Below, in pieces: positions 18,908 to 27,176 of a DNA stretch of 64,000 nucleotides. The stretch is from Neomesorhizobium sp963726065 (GTDB lineage: Bacteria; Pseudomonadota; Alphaproteobacteria; Rhizobiales; Rhizobiaceae): assembly GCA_963726065.1 (NCBI GenBank), contig CAVSAU010000018.1:1-64000 (forward strand). Direction: 5' to 3'. The translations under genes were made by a program, and so were the position numbers. Below the pieces are notes generated by a model that made no database searches, had not been told where the DNA came from, and saw nothing but the letters and a program-made list of their open reading frames with translations. The first letter of the stretch is position 1. Each line of letters starts with the position of its first letter.

Positions 18908-18927
18908 TTGCACCTATCTTGCACCTA
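18908..18927. repeat. Tandem TTGCACCTA direct repeats beside the tRNA
   Basis: TTGCACCTA occurs at 18908-18916 and again at 18919-18927, 11 bp apart, between the intron-containing tRNA and the tRNA half. Such helically phased short repeats next to a tRNA gene resemble arm-type integrase sites of integrative elements, but no integrase gene is present in the window. Confidence 0.4.
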
Positions 18928-19037
18928 GCGCCGAATCGCTCGTTTTCGCCCTCGAATAGCAACCCCACCTAAAACGTTGCATATCCTATCTTTTCTCCGC
19001 CACGAACTTTTTTGTGGGATGGTAGAAAAAAGACTTT

Positions 19038-19075
19038 TTTAAATCCCTTGCGTCTACCAATTCCGCCACGTCCGC
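19038..19075 (-). pseudogene. Orphan 5' half of a second tRNA-Leu(UAA)
   Basis: On the minus strand, from 19075: acceptor strand GCGGACG, D arm GCGGAATTGGTAGACGC, anticodon 5' stem AAGGGA and loop TTTAAAA with anticodon UAA. Homology stops at about position 38 and no 3' half follows. The half differs from the 5' exon of the intron-bearing gene (D loop and anticodon stem), so it is not a recent duplicate. A break in the anticodon loop is typical of tyrosine-recombinase integration sites. Confidence 0.75.
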
Positions 19076-19117
19076 GCGCCGCCACTGGTAATGCAGACGA
19101 ATGCCGTTGCAAAGCCC

Positions 19118-19166
19118 GATCCAAAGCATGACCCCGAAAAGTGGAAGCCGGTTTTTCGGTAACGAT
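19118..19166. repeat. Dispersed rhizobial palindromic repeat
   Basis: Contains the imperfect palindrome CCGAAAAGTGG-aag-CCGGTTTTTCGG within a sequence type (GCATGACCCCGAAAAGTGG) that I recognise as common between genes in rhizobial chromosomes. It lies on the chromosome side of the tRNA half. Confidence 0.45.
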
Positions 19167-19268
19167 CGTCCTCCAACAAAGAGATTGAGCCCCATTCCAA
19201 TTCAATCGGAGGAACAAGCTTGTCCGACGGCGCCCGAACGGCCATCCATGCACAGGCGCGCCGCCTCC

Positions 19269-20180
19269 TCACCAGAGCTGGATGGCGACCACGCCCCCCA
19301 GCAACAGCGCCACGCCCGCCAGCCTCGCCGCGGAGATTTCCCGTTTCGGCAAGCGGAAGAAACCGAACTGGTCGACGAACAGCGAGGCGATCTGCTGTCC
19401 GGCGACGGTGAGGCCGATCGTCACTGAGGCGCCGATCACGGGAATCGACGAAAAAACCGTGGTGACGTAGGCAGCGCCCGCAAAGCCGCCCAACCACCCC
19501 CACCACGGCATGTTGGCCAGCCCTTCCCCCATGGCGGCGCCTGCGCCTGAAAGCATGCGCACGGCGAGCGCCACCGCGAGCATCGCAATTGTCGCCACGA
19601 TGAAGCTGATCGCGCCTACCGCCATCGGCGCGCCGAGGTCCGCCCGCAGCAGGCTGTTCACGGCGCCCTGCAAGGGCAGCACCGCCCCGGCCGCCAGCGC
19701 CAGCAGAAGCCAGCCCGGCTTGAAGCTCGCCTGCCCCGCGCCGCCGCGCACGATCGCCGCCGCGCCGGCAAGCATCAGCACCACCCCCATCGCCATGCCC
19801 GAATTCAAGCCGTGCATCGGAATGCCGAACAGGCCAAATATGTCGAGCGCCAGCGAGGCCAGCATCTGGCCGCTGATGATGAAGCCGACCGCCGTGACGG
19901 CGCCGATACGGGGATAAAGAACGATTGTCGAAGCAACGAAGAAGGCGCTCGCCGTGCCGCCCACCGCATGCCAGAGCGGCACGGCGGCGAGACCCGCGAA
20001 CCCGGCAAGCTGGCCTGAAAGCGCGGTGACAAGCACCAGCAAGGCGGCGCCCACGAACAGCTGAACCTTGGTGGCGACAAGCGGCGAACCCAGCGCCCTG
20101 GCCAGTTGCGCATTGGCGCCGGCCTGCACGGTGAGCGAAGCGCCGGCCGCGAAAGACAGTAGGATGAAGGTCGATAGCAT
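19269..20180 (-). CDS. DUF606 (YdcZ-like) DMT-family membrane transporter
   Basis: Integral membrane protein of 303 residues made of two repeated five-helix units, as in the fused DUF606 family. Both repeats carry the related strings AQLARALGSPLVATK (first) and NSLLRADLGAPMAVGAISF (second), with WHAVGGTASAFFV and WGWLGGFAGAAYV as matching segments. The substrate is unknown. It is divergent from the LysR gene at 20295, with a 114-bp shared promoter region, so it is probably that regulator's target. Confidence 0.88.
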   Translation of the reverse strand: MLSTFILLSFAAGASLTVQAGANAQLARALGSPLVATKVQLFVGAALLVLVTALSGQLAGFAGLAAVPLWHAVGGTASAFFVASTIVLYPRIGAVTAVGFIISGQMLASLALDIFGLFGIPMHGLNSGMAMGVVLMLAGAAAIVRGGAGQASFKPGWLLLALAAGAVLPLQGAVNSLLRADLGAPMAVGAISFIVATIAMLAVALAVRMLSGAGAAMGEGLANMPWWGWLGGFAGAAYVTTVFSSIPVIGASVTIGLTVAGQQIASLFVDQFGFFRLPKREISAARLAGVALLLGGVVAIQLW

Positions 20181-20294
20181 TTCGGTACTCCAGCAGTATC
20201 AAAACCGTAAGGCGGAGATATTAAGTGCATCGACGCAATTTCAGCCGTAGATTGCGCACCATCGATGTGCAGATTCGCACATAAGGAGACGCCT

Positions 20295-21215
20295 GTGGGC
20301 AGGACGCTCGACTGGGACGATCTTCGCTACGCGCTTGCGGTGGCCGAAGGCGGCTCGCTGGCCGCCGGCGCAAAGCAGCTTGGCGTCAGCCACACCACGG
20401 CGATGCGCCGCATCGCCGCCTTCGAGGAGCGGCTTGGCATGCGGCTCTTCGAACGGCTGCCCGGCGGCTACGAACTGACCGCCGGCGGCGAGGAGCTGAT
20501 CGAGACGGCGCGCGGGATCGGCATCGCGGTGACGGGATTGGAGCGGCGTCTGGCCGGTAGCGATCTCAAGATTTCGGGGACGGTGCGCGTCACCACCGCC
20601 GACACGCTGGCCGTATCTCTGCTGCCCGGCATCCTGGCAGCGCTCAAATCGGCGCATTCCGGCATTGGGGTCGACCTCGTCGTCTCCAACCTTTTCCTCA
20701 ACCTGACGAAGCGCGAGGCCGATGTCGCAATCCGCCCGGCCGACGATCCGCCGCCCGGCCTGTTCGGCCGCCGGCTTTGCTCGATCGGCTTTGCGGTGTA
20801 CGGCGCCACGACGCTTGGGATCGAACCACAGGCGACTGCCGAAGCGCTGGGAGGCCATCCCTGGATCGCGCCGGACGACAGCCTCTCGATGACCGCGGTG
20901 GGCCGCTGGATGCCCACGGCATTGCCAGACGTAGAGGTCGCCATCCAAGCCGATTCGCTTGTCAGTACATGCAGGCTCGCCGAAACAGGCATGGGGCTTG
21001 CCGTGCTGCCTTGTTATCTTGGCGACCGCTCACCGGCGCTGCGACGGCTGACGCCGCCGCTTGAAGCGGTCCGCACCGGGCTCTGGATCCTCACCCACGA
21101 AGACCTGCGGCGCACAGCGCGCATCCGCGCCTTCATGGAATTTGTCGGAAATGCGCTGCAAAGCCAGCGCCGGCTAATCGAAGGGGCTATTGACGGCAGC
21201 CGCCCAGTGGAGTGA
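20295..21215 (+). CDS. LysR-family transcriptional regulator
   Basis: Regulator of 306 residues. The N-terminal HTH (LDWDDLRYALAVAEGGSLAAGAKQLGVSHTTAMRRIAAFEE) has threonine in place of the usual second serine of the recognition helix. An effector domain with GLFGRRLCSIGFAVYG follows. I choose GTG 20295 because AAGGAG lies 6 bp upstream; the in-frame ATG at 20265 would start before that site. It is transcribed away from the DUF606 transporter gene and probably controls it and itself. Confidence 0.88.
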   Translation: MGRTLDWDDLRYALAVAEGGSLAAGAKQLGVSHTTAMRRIAAFEERLGMRLFERLPGGYELTAGGEELIETARGIGIAVTGLERRLAGSDLKISGTVRVTTADTLAVSLLPGILAALKSAHSGIGVDLVVSNLFLNLTKREADVAIRPADDPPPGLFGRRLCSIGFAVYGATTLGIEPQATAEALGGHPWIAPDDSLSMTAVGRWMPTALPDVEVAIQADSLVSTCRLAETGMGLAVLPCYLGDRSPALRRLTPPLEAVRTGLWILTHEDLRRTARIRAFMEFVGNALQSQRRLIEGAIDGSRPVE

Positions 21216-21261
21216 ATGTCCATCATTACCAGGGCCGTGGGGCGACCCTGAGCAGGAAAAG

Positions 21262-21498
21262 ATGGCAAAGGCGAAGATCAATCCACCCACTCGCGACGTC
21301 ACGGAACTTAATTACCAACGCGATTGCCAATTGGCTCTCGAACCTTCACTGACAAAGTTGCTGGAAATGGCCGAGCGGGCTGGTTGGGAACTTCACCAGG
21401 CAACCTATGCGGTGATGATTCTTGCTGCAGAACATCTGAAAACACAGTCGCCGCCCCAGGAAACGGCCGAACAACAGGATACGCCAGCCAGCGACTGA
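21262..21498 (+). CDS. Small conserved-type hypothetical protein
   Basis: About 78 residues starting MAKAKINPPTRDVTE, with AGGAAAAG directly before the ATG. It is predicted helical and acidic, with a central stretch LLEMAERAGWELHQATYAVMILAAEHL. I do not recognise a family. Codon use resembles neighbouring genes, and the frame is closed by TGA at 21496-21498. It follows the LysR gene by about 46 bp in the same direction and may be co-transcribed. Confidence 0.5.
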   Translation: MAKAKINPPTRDVTELNYQRDCQLALEPSLTKLLEMAERAGWELHQATYAVMILAAEHLKTQSPPQETAEQQDTPASD

Positions 21499-21554
21499 GT
21501 GCATCGTCGTTCAACACAGTTCTTCCACTGTTTTATTTTCGGCTCGGTCGAGTT

Positions 21555-21777
21555 CTACCGCTGTTTCCGTGATCTTTCCTTGCCACCGGAAACCGGTTCG
21601 GCGAGCCCGTAACCATCCTTCGGCGGATGGTCCTTGCGGTCTCCGGTTTCCGTTCCGCCGCGGCTGATCCCGTCCTGCACATTGCCGGCTCCTGGCCGCG
21701 CCGGATATTTGCGGGCTCCGGTCTGCGCCGCGATTGGCGCTGTCGTTAGCGATCTTGTCCTTTTTAACGCCAGCCAT
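21555..21777 (-). CDS. Small basic hydrophilic protein, probably frameshifted
   Basis: One frame starts MAGVKKDKIANDSANRGAD at 21777; another, from about 21720, continues GARKYPARPGAGNVQDGIS and ends KERSRKQR at 21555. Adding one base between them would make a single protein of about 74 residues rich in G, R and D, with no hydrophobic segment. The family is not recognised. The join is inference, based on the sudden change of protein-like character and the frequency of such indels elsewhere in this window. Confidence 0.4.
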
Positions 21778-21837
21778 GGCTTTCTCCTTCCATGGAGAAA
21801 CCGGCGGACCGGCATTCCGTTCCGGAATGAGGGCCGG

Positions 21838-22812
21838 CTAGCCGCGCGATGAGAAGGCACGGTCGGCGATTCTCTTGATGAAGGCCGCCACCTTTTCCGC
21901 CGCCGCGTAGTGCGGCATGTGGCCAACGCCGTGGAGGATTTCGATCTCCAGCCCAGGGATGGCGCCCTCCATGCCGAGCCCATGGCGCTCGTAGCCCAGC
22001 ACGCGGTCCTCGGTGCCGAACAGGATGCCCGCCGGCATGCTTATCTCGCCGTAGCGCTTTTCCAGCGTCGGCATGTCCTGCTCGATCGCGGTGAAATCGC
22101 TGACGGCGCCGTAAAAGTGGCTCGGCCGCAGGCCTACCCAGCCGCCGCCCTTGATCAGGTAGTCATCGTCCGGCGGTTGCGGCCCGAAGATGAAGGCCAG
22201 CGTTTGCGGTGCGTATTTCAGCGAAGTGGGGATCGCAAGCGTGTTGGCCATCAGCCAGCGTTTCAGCGGCGAGCGGATGTAAAGCGCCTTGAATTCCGGC
22301 GGCACGGTATCCTGGTAACGGGTCAGCGGCGCCAAAAGCGCGATGCCGGAAATGGCGCGGGGGTGTTCAAGGGCTGTGGTCAGCGCCACCAGGCCACCCA
22401 GCGAATGGCCGACCAGCAGCGGCTTTTCCAGGCCAAGCGAGTCGATGAAGCGGTTGATCACGCGCGCCTGCTCCGTCAATCGTGCGCTGGCTCCCCTGGC
22501 GCGCACGGAATAGCCGGCGCCCGGCCGGTCAATGGCGATCAGCCGGTAGCCGTCGAACTTGTCGAACAGCGGATGCCGGAATTGCAGCAGTTGCGCACCA
22601 AGGCCATGAACGAAGAGGATCGGCGGCCCCTCGCCCTGGTCGACATAATGGATGCGGTTGCCGTCGATATCGATGAACTTTCCGGCGGCCGGCACCAGTT
22701 TTTCCGACTGGGCGGCGATGCGGCGCGTCGCATAGGCGAAATAACCGACAATCAGCGTCGCAAGGACGAAAAGCCCAACCAGAACCCACAGAAGAAGAGA
22801 AAGAAATGCCAT
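21838..22812 (-). CDS. Membrane-anchored alpha/beta hydrolase
   Basis: Protein of 324 residues. An N-terminal membrane segment (FLSLLLWVLVGLFVLATLIVGYFAY, residues 3-27) precedes the hydrolase domain with the oxyanion region ILFVHGLGAQ, the nucleophile elbow VGHSLGGLVAL (serine near residue 147), and the catalytic histidine in LHGVGHMPHY. The acid is probably in the GTEDRVL segment. ATG 22812 is chosen; a TTG at 22866 would only add a polar extension before the anchor. Related enzymes act on esters or lipids at the membrane; the substrate is unknown. Confidence 0.88.
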   Translation of the reverse strand: MAFLSLLLWVLVGLFVLATLIVGYFAYATRRIAAQSEKLVPAAGKFIDIDGNRIHYVDQGEGPPILFVHGLGAQLLQFRHPLFDKFDGYRLIAIDRPGAGYSVRARGASARLTEQARVINRFIDSLGLEKPLLVGHSLGGLVALTTALEHPRAISGIALLAPLTRYQDTVPPEFKALYIRSPLKRWLMANTLAIPTSLKYAPQTLAFIFGPQPPDDDYLIKGGGWVGLRPSHFYGAVSDFTAIEQDMPTLEKRYGEISMPAGILFGTEDRVLGYERHGLGMEGAIPGLEIEILHGVGHMPHYAAAEKVAAFIKRIADRAFSSRG

Positions 22813-22913
22813 GCCGCTCAGCCGCCCTTTTTGCCCGCACTCTAATGGGCTTTCCCTGGGCGGCAAGAGAAGCGGATGTCAAACCCGGCGTGATTGCGGC
22901 ATCGGCGTTGCGT

Positions 22914-23840
22914 TCATCCCGCCTTGCGCCAGATTCCGGTGCGCTCGGTGAACGGCGAATAATCAACGAACGACCACCGCAACGACGAAGCCGAGCGCCG
23001 GCGCCAGCCCCGCACCGTGCTAAAGCGCCATGAACGCTCGGCGCCATCGATCAGCCGGCTTGCATTGCCGCTCCAATCGATTTCGGTAACCCCCTGCAAT
23101 TGCAGGAGATCGCCGCGCTCGAAATCGACAAACAGAAGGCCGGCGCGCGCTTCGCCAAGCAGGTTGCCCAGCGTATTGAAGTAGCGGTTGCCGCGAAAAT
23201 CCGGGATGGTCAGCGTATCGCCATCAACGGATACGAAACCGGGTCGGCCGCCGCGATGCGAAATGTCGGGGCCGCCAGCCTCGCCGTTTTGCGGGCGCGA
23301 GCGCGACGCCACGAAAAATGTGTCGGTGCGCGCGATCATCGCCCGCGCCTCGTCGTCCAGCCCGGCGAGCGGCTCGGATTCGGGGCGCGCCGCCTTTCCG
23401 GCACGGGCGACGCGGCCCTGGATATATTGGGGACAATTGCCGAAGCTCTGGCGTACCGAGACGATCAGGCCACCGGCGTTCATGCCTGTGATCGTGCCAT
23501 TGGCGCGGTTGCGGCGGCGGGTCGAAAAGTCGATGCCCAGGAGCCCGATGTCGGCGCCCTCATCAAATGTCCCCGCCGCCGGGTCATTGTCGTCCGGCAA
23601 CGCGTCGATCCGCAGCGTCACAGGATCCGGCGAATGCACGAAGCCGGCGGGACCGGTCAGCATGGTCGCCAGCGGCCACCCCTCGGCGTCCGACGTGCCG
23701 GCAAACAGATAGGGCAGCAGTTCGAAGAAGCTGCGGTGCTGGTCCGGCATGAAATCGCGGATTCCACCGCCACCCGAACCGCCGCCAGCGAGCAGCTGCG
23801 CCACCAGCTCGTCCGCGTGGAAGGGCGTTTCCCGGTCCAT
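22914..23840 (-). CDS. Pyridoxamine-5'-phosphate-oxidase-like (FMN-binding split barrel) protein
   Basis: About 308 residues with two split-barrel-like stretches: FFELLPYLFAGTSDAEGWPLATMLTG near residue 45, and FFVASRSRPQNGEAGGPDISHRGGRPGFV followed by DFRGNRYFNTLGNLLGEARAGLLFVDF in the second half, the usual phosphate/FMN-contact region. It ends with a conserved-looking PFTERTGIWRKAG tail. It is 7 bp downstream of the GST gene, and the two form a small leftward operon, suggesting a joint role in redox or electrophile detoxification. Confidence 0.83.
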   Translation of the reverse strand: MDRETPFHADELVAQLLAGGGSGGGGIRDFMPDQHRSFFELLPYLFAGTSDAEGWPLATMLTGPAGFVHSPDPVTLRIDALPDDNDPAAGTFDEGADIGLLGIDFSTRRRNRANGTITGMNAGGLIVSVRQSFGNCPQYIQGRVARAGKAARPESEPLAGLDDEARAMIARTDTFFVASRSRPQNGEAGGPDISHRGGRPGFVSVDGDTLTIPDFRGNRYFNTLGNLLGEARAGLLFVDFERGDLLQLQGVTEIDWSGNASRLIDGAERSWRFSTVRGWRRRSASSLRWSFVDYSPFTERTGIWRKAG

Positions 23841-23847
23841 GTCGGCC

Positions 23848-24471
23848 TCACGCGACCTGCGGGATCGGCGAGGCCGGCATCGGCTTGAAATGCGGCAACG
23901 CCTCGATCCGCGCCAGCCAGGCTCGCAATGCCGGATACGCCTCCAGCCCGACGCCGCCTTCCGGCGCGTGGGCGACATAAGAGTAGCAGGCAAGATCGGC
24001 AATCGTCGGATGATCGGCGGCCAGCCAGGTTTGACCGGCAAGATGTCCGTCCATGAATTTCAGAACACGACCGGCGATCGCCGCGCATGTAGCTGCATCC
24101 CCTGGCACGTTGAACTGGGCGATGAGGCGCGCATTGCCGGGACCGTAGCGGATTTCGCCGGCCGCGATCGACAACCAGCGCTGCACGTATGCCGCCTTCA
24201 CGGCGTCTTCGGGCAGCCACGAACTGGCAGGCGCATAACGCTTGGCCAAATAGACAAGGATCGCATTGCTGTCGGCAAGCACAAGGTCGCCATCCTCGAT
24301 CACCGGAATCTGGCCCAGCGGATTGAGCTTGCGGAATTCTTCGCTTTGCCTGACGGCAGCGGGCGCATCGACAAACCGATAGGGAAGTCCCAGCATGCGC
24401 AATAGAAGTTCCACCCGATGCGCGTGGCCCGACAGCGCGGTTCCATGCAGCACGATTTCCGTCTCAGCCAT
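23848..24471 (-). CDS. Glutathione S-transferase family protein
   Basis: 207 residues, normal for a cytosolic GST. The thioredoxin-like N-terminal domain includes LHGTALSGHAHRVELLLRMLG and the cis-proline/glutathione contact segment NPLGQIPVIEDGDLVLADSNAIL. The helical C-terminal domain contains the N-capping segment PTIADLACYSYV. It is divergent from the LysR gene at 24568 (96-bp gap), a common regulator-target arrangement, and is followed by the flavin-type oxidase gene. Confidence 0.92.
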   Translation of the reverse strand: MAETEIVLHGTALSGHAHRVELLLRMLGLPYRFVDAPAAVRQSEEFRKLNPLGQIPVIEDGDLVLADSNAILVYLAKRYAPASSWLPEDAVKAAYVQRWLSIAAGEIRYGPGNARLIAQFNVPGDAATCAAIAGRVLKFMDGHLAGQTWLAADHPTIADLACYSYVAHAPEGGVGLEAYPALRAWLARIEALPHFKPMPASPIPQVA

Positions 24472-24567
24472 GACAGTCTCCTTCGATTTTCCGCCTAGTC
24501 TATCCTTGCCGATTTCGGAGCCAATCTGCTAAATTCGAAAAGCAGAATTTCGGAAAATGGAATAATC

Positions 24568-25464
24568 TTGGACAGGCTGGACGAGCTTGCGGTATTCGTG
24601 GCGATTATCGACAGCGGCAGCATGGCGGCGGCGGCCCGCAAGCTGCGCCGCTCGGCGCCGCAGGTGACGCGCGCGCTGAGTGAGCTCGAAAACCGCGCCG
24701 GCGCGCGCCTGGTCGAACGCACCACGCGCCGCCTGTCGCCGACGGAAGCCGGCCATGCGATGGCGCAGAAGGCCCGCGCGTTGCTCGCCGACTACGACCA
24801 TATGCTTTCGGGCGTTTCCGAAGCGCCGCTGCGTGGCCTGCTCAGGGTGACGGCGCCCGTACAGTTCGGCCGCCGCCACGTCGCGCCCGTCGTCAGCAGC
24901 TTCCTCGACGCCTTTCGCGAAATGCGGGTCGAGCTGATCCTCCACGACCGCAATCTCGACCTGTTGGAGGAAGGGCTGGATGTTGCGGTGCGCATCGGCC
25001 CGCTGTCGGATTCGACGTTGCTGGTGCGCCGGGTCGGTGAAGTGCGGCGGCTGGTCGTTGCCAGTCCTGCCTATCTCGAAAGCCGTGGCGTGCCGCAACG
25101 CCCGGCGGATCTTGCCCGCCACGACACCATCTTCAATTCGCTGCGGCCTGGCCCCAGCGAATGGCGATTCGGCGGACGCGTGGGCGTCCGCATCGCGCCG
25201 CGGCTTCTCGTCAACGATGTCGAATCGCAATTGCTGGCGACGCGGGCCGGACGCGGCGTCGCGCGGGTTTTGTCCTATCAGGTGGCAGACGATATCGCCG
25301 CCGGCACGCTGGTGAGCTTGCTCGAAGGGTTTGCACCGCCGCCGCTGCCGGTGCAACTGGTGGCGCGCAGTGGTCCTCACATGCAACCGAAGGTCCGTGC
25401 GTTTCTCGATCATGCGGCCGCGGAATTGCGCGGTCTCCCGGTCATTCGCCCGGCCGCTGGCTGA
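24568..25464 (+). CDS. LysR-family transcriptional regulator (divergent from GST)
   Basis: 298 residues with HTH MDRLDELAVFVAIIDSGSMAAAARKLRRSAPQVTRALSELE and an effector domain containing GRRHVAPVVSSFLDAFREM and DVAVRIGPLSDSTLL. The start is a TTG at 24568; no better upstream start precedes the HTH. Orientation back-to-back with the GST gene suggests it regulates the GST/oxidase pair and itself. Confidence 0.88.
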   Translation: MDRLDELAVFVAIIDSGSMAAAARKLRRSAPQVTRALSELENRAGARLVERTTRRLSPTEAGHAMAQKARALLADYDHMLSGVSEAPLRGLLRVTAPVQFGRRHVAPVVSSFLDAFREMRVELILHDRNLDLLEEGLDVAVRIGPLSDSTLLVRRVGEVRRLVVASPAYLESRGVPQRPADLARHDTIFNSLRPGPSEWRFGGRVGVRIAPRLLVNDVESQLLATRAGRGVARVLSYQVADDIAAGTLVSLLEGFAPPPLPVQLVARSGPHMQPKVRAFLDHAAAELRGLPVIRPAAG

Positions 25465-25472
25465 TCCCTCAA

Positions 25473-25508
25473 ATGAAACGGGCGGCAATCGGCCGCCCGT
25501 CGAGTTTC
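25473..25508. terminator. Bidirectional terminator between convergent genes
   Basis: Perfect inverted repeat ACGGGCGGC-aatcg-GCCGCCCGT (25478-25500), extended by flanking GAAAC/GTTTC. It lies exactly between the rightward LysR gene and the leftward wrbA gene, so it can serve both. Confidence 0.7.
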
Positions 25509-25521
25509 CGGTGAGATAGGA

Positions 25522-26121
25522 TCAGCCGTGCAGCTTCGTGGCGATCTCAGCTACGCGCTTGCCCTGGAATTTCGCGCCGTCCAATTCCTGCTCCGAGGGC
25601 TGCCGGGAGCCGTCGCCATTGGTCGTCGTGGTCATGCCATAGGGCGAACCGCCGCGCACAACGTCGTTGCCCATCTGCTCCTGGTATGCATAGGACAGCG
25701 GCACGATGATCATGCCGTGATGCTGCAGCGAGGCCTGGGTGGAAATGATCGCCAGTTCGGCGCCGCCGTGCTGCGTCGCCGTCGACGACATGACCGACGC
25801 CACCTTGTTGACGAGCGCGCCCTTCAGCCACAGCGGGCCCGTCTGGTCGAGGAAGTTCTTCAGCTGCGCTGCCATGGCACCGTAGCGGGTCGAGGCGCCG
25901 AAGATGATCGCATCGTAATTGCCAAGCTCCAGTGGGTCAGCGATCGCGGCTTCCTGGTCAAGCTTGTAGTAGGCCGCCTTGGCGACAGCTTCCGGCACCA
26001 GTTCCGGCACCCGCTTGATGGTCACAGTCGCACCGGCTTCGCGCGCGCCTTCTGCGGCGGCCTTCGCCATCTGCTCCATGTGGCCCCAGCTTGAGTAATA
26101 AAGCACCAGTACCTTCGCCAT
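25522..26121 (-). CDS. wrbA: NAD(P)H:quinone oxidoreductase, type IV
   Basis: Flavodoxin-like quinone reductase of 199 residues, the WrbA length. The FMN phosphate loop is YYSSWGHMEQMA; further family motifs are GASTRYGAMAAQLKNFLDQTG and GGAELAIISTQASLQHHGMIIVP, and PYGMTTTTNGDGSRQPSEQEL near the end. It reduces quinones by two electrons using NAD(P)H, limiting semiquinone stress. ATG 26121 matches the family's N-terminus MAKVLVLYYS. Confidence 0.95.
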   Translation of the reverse strand: MAKVLVLYYSSWGHMEQMAKAAAEGAREAGATVTIKRVPELVPEAVAKAAYYKLDQEAAIADPLELGNYDAIIFGASTRYGAMAAQLKNFLDQTGPLWLKGALVNKVASVMSSTATQHGGAELAIISTQASLQHHGMIIVPLSYAYQEQMGNDVVRGGSPYGMTTTTNGDGSRQPSEQELDGAKFQGKRVAEIATKLHG

Positions 26122-26299
26122 GTCAGTCTCCATCGGCCTTTTGTCGTGGCGTTGCCGCCTCTTTTTCGAGTCGTTATCTAGACATTCCCTTGTTCAACGA
26201 AAGCCAGCCGATGATCGACGCATTGTTCACCAAACCGAACCTATTGTCCGCTTGACGCGCCCGCGTTAGAGCAAACGTTACTTTTCCGGAGAGTTCGAA

Positions 26300-27043
26300 A
26301 TGGACGAAATCGTCACCGCCGCAATGCTCGTCATCGGCGACGAAATCCTGTCTGGCCGCACCAAGGACAAGAACATCGGCCATCTCGCCGACGTGATGAC
26401 GGCGATCGGCATCGATTTGAAGGAGGTGCGGATCGTGCCGGACGAAGAAGGCGAGATCGTCGCTGCGGTGAATGCGGTCCGCGCCCGCTACACCTACGTC
26501 TTCACCACCGGCGGAATTGGCCCGACCCACGACGACATCACCGCGGATTCCATCTCCAGGGCGTTCGGCTTGCCGTGCGAATACGATACGAAGGCTTACG
26601 CGATGATGGACGCGAACTACGCCAGCCGCGGAATGGAGTTCACCGAGGCGCGCAAGCGCATGGCGCGCATGCCACGCGGCGCCGACCACATCGACAACCC
26701 GGTTTCGCTGGCTCCGGGTTTCCGCATCGGCAATGTGCACGTGATGGCCGGTGTGCCGTCGATCTTCCAGGCGATGCTCGACAATGTAGTGCCGACGCTG
26801 AAGACCGGCGCCAAGCTGCTTTCGGCGACCGTTCACTGTCCGCTTGGCGAAGGGATGATCGGCGGGCCGCTGGCCGACATACAGAAGGCGCACCCCGACA
26901 CCATCATCGGCTCCTATCCGAAATATCTCGATGGAACGTTCTGGACCGAACTCGTGGTGCGCGCCCGTTCCCAGGAAGCGCTGGAGGCTGCCCGCGCCGA
27001 AGTCGAGGCGATGGTCCAGCGGCTTGCGCCAGCAAAAAAATAG
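26300..27043 (+). CDS. CinA N-terminal-type molybdopterin-binding-fold protein
   Basis: 247 residues corresponding to the N-terminal MoCF (molybdopterin-binding-like) domain of competence/damage-inducible CinA, without the C-terminal amidase domain. Motifs are AMLVIGDEILSGRTKDKN, VFTTGGIGPTHDDITADSI, and the later MAGVPSIFQAML. In related proteins this domain has ADP-ribose pyrophosphatase or nucleotide-related roles; the stand-alone form is common in rhizobia but poorly defined. It ends in an A-rich run just before its TAG stop. Confidence 0.88.
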   Translation: MDEIVTAAMLVIGDEILSGRTKDKNIGHLADVMTAIGIDLKEVRIVPDEEGEIVAAVNAVRARYTYVFTTGGIGPTHDDITADSISRAFGLPCEYDTKAYAMMDANYASRGMEFTEARKRMARMPRGADHIDNPVSLAPGFRIGNVHVMAGVPSIFQAMLDNVVPTLKTGAKLLSATVHCPLGEGMIGGPLADIQKAHPDTIIGSYPKYLDGTFWTELVVRARSQEALEAARAEVEAMVQRLAPAKK

Positions 27044-27176
27044 AGCCGCATTCCGGTTCAATAGGAACGGGATAGGCTTGAGATGCGGCCACGAACCTCA
27101 TCACGGAACCAGGCCGGTTATGATATAGTTTCCTTCATAGGCGCCACGGATCCGCGCCGCTCTGATGGAGGCTGTC

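Noticed and set aside
19000..19075. The tRNA half at 19038-19075 as an intact or intron-containing tRNA
   Set aside because: An ATCCC that could pair with GGGAT occurs about 22 nt later, but no variable arm, T arm or acceptor 3' strand follows, so it cannot be a full tRNA.
18969..19253. Open frames with VAELVDARDLK-type translation
   Set aside because: This is the well-known spurious translation of a tRNA-Leu sequence; it comes from the tRNA half.
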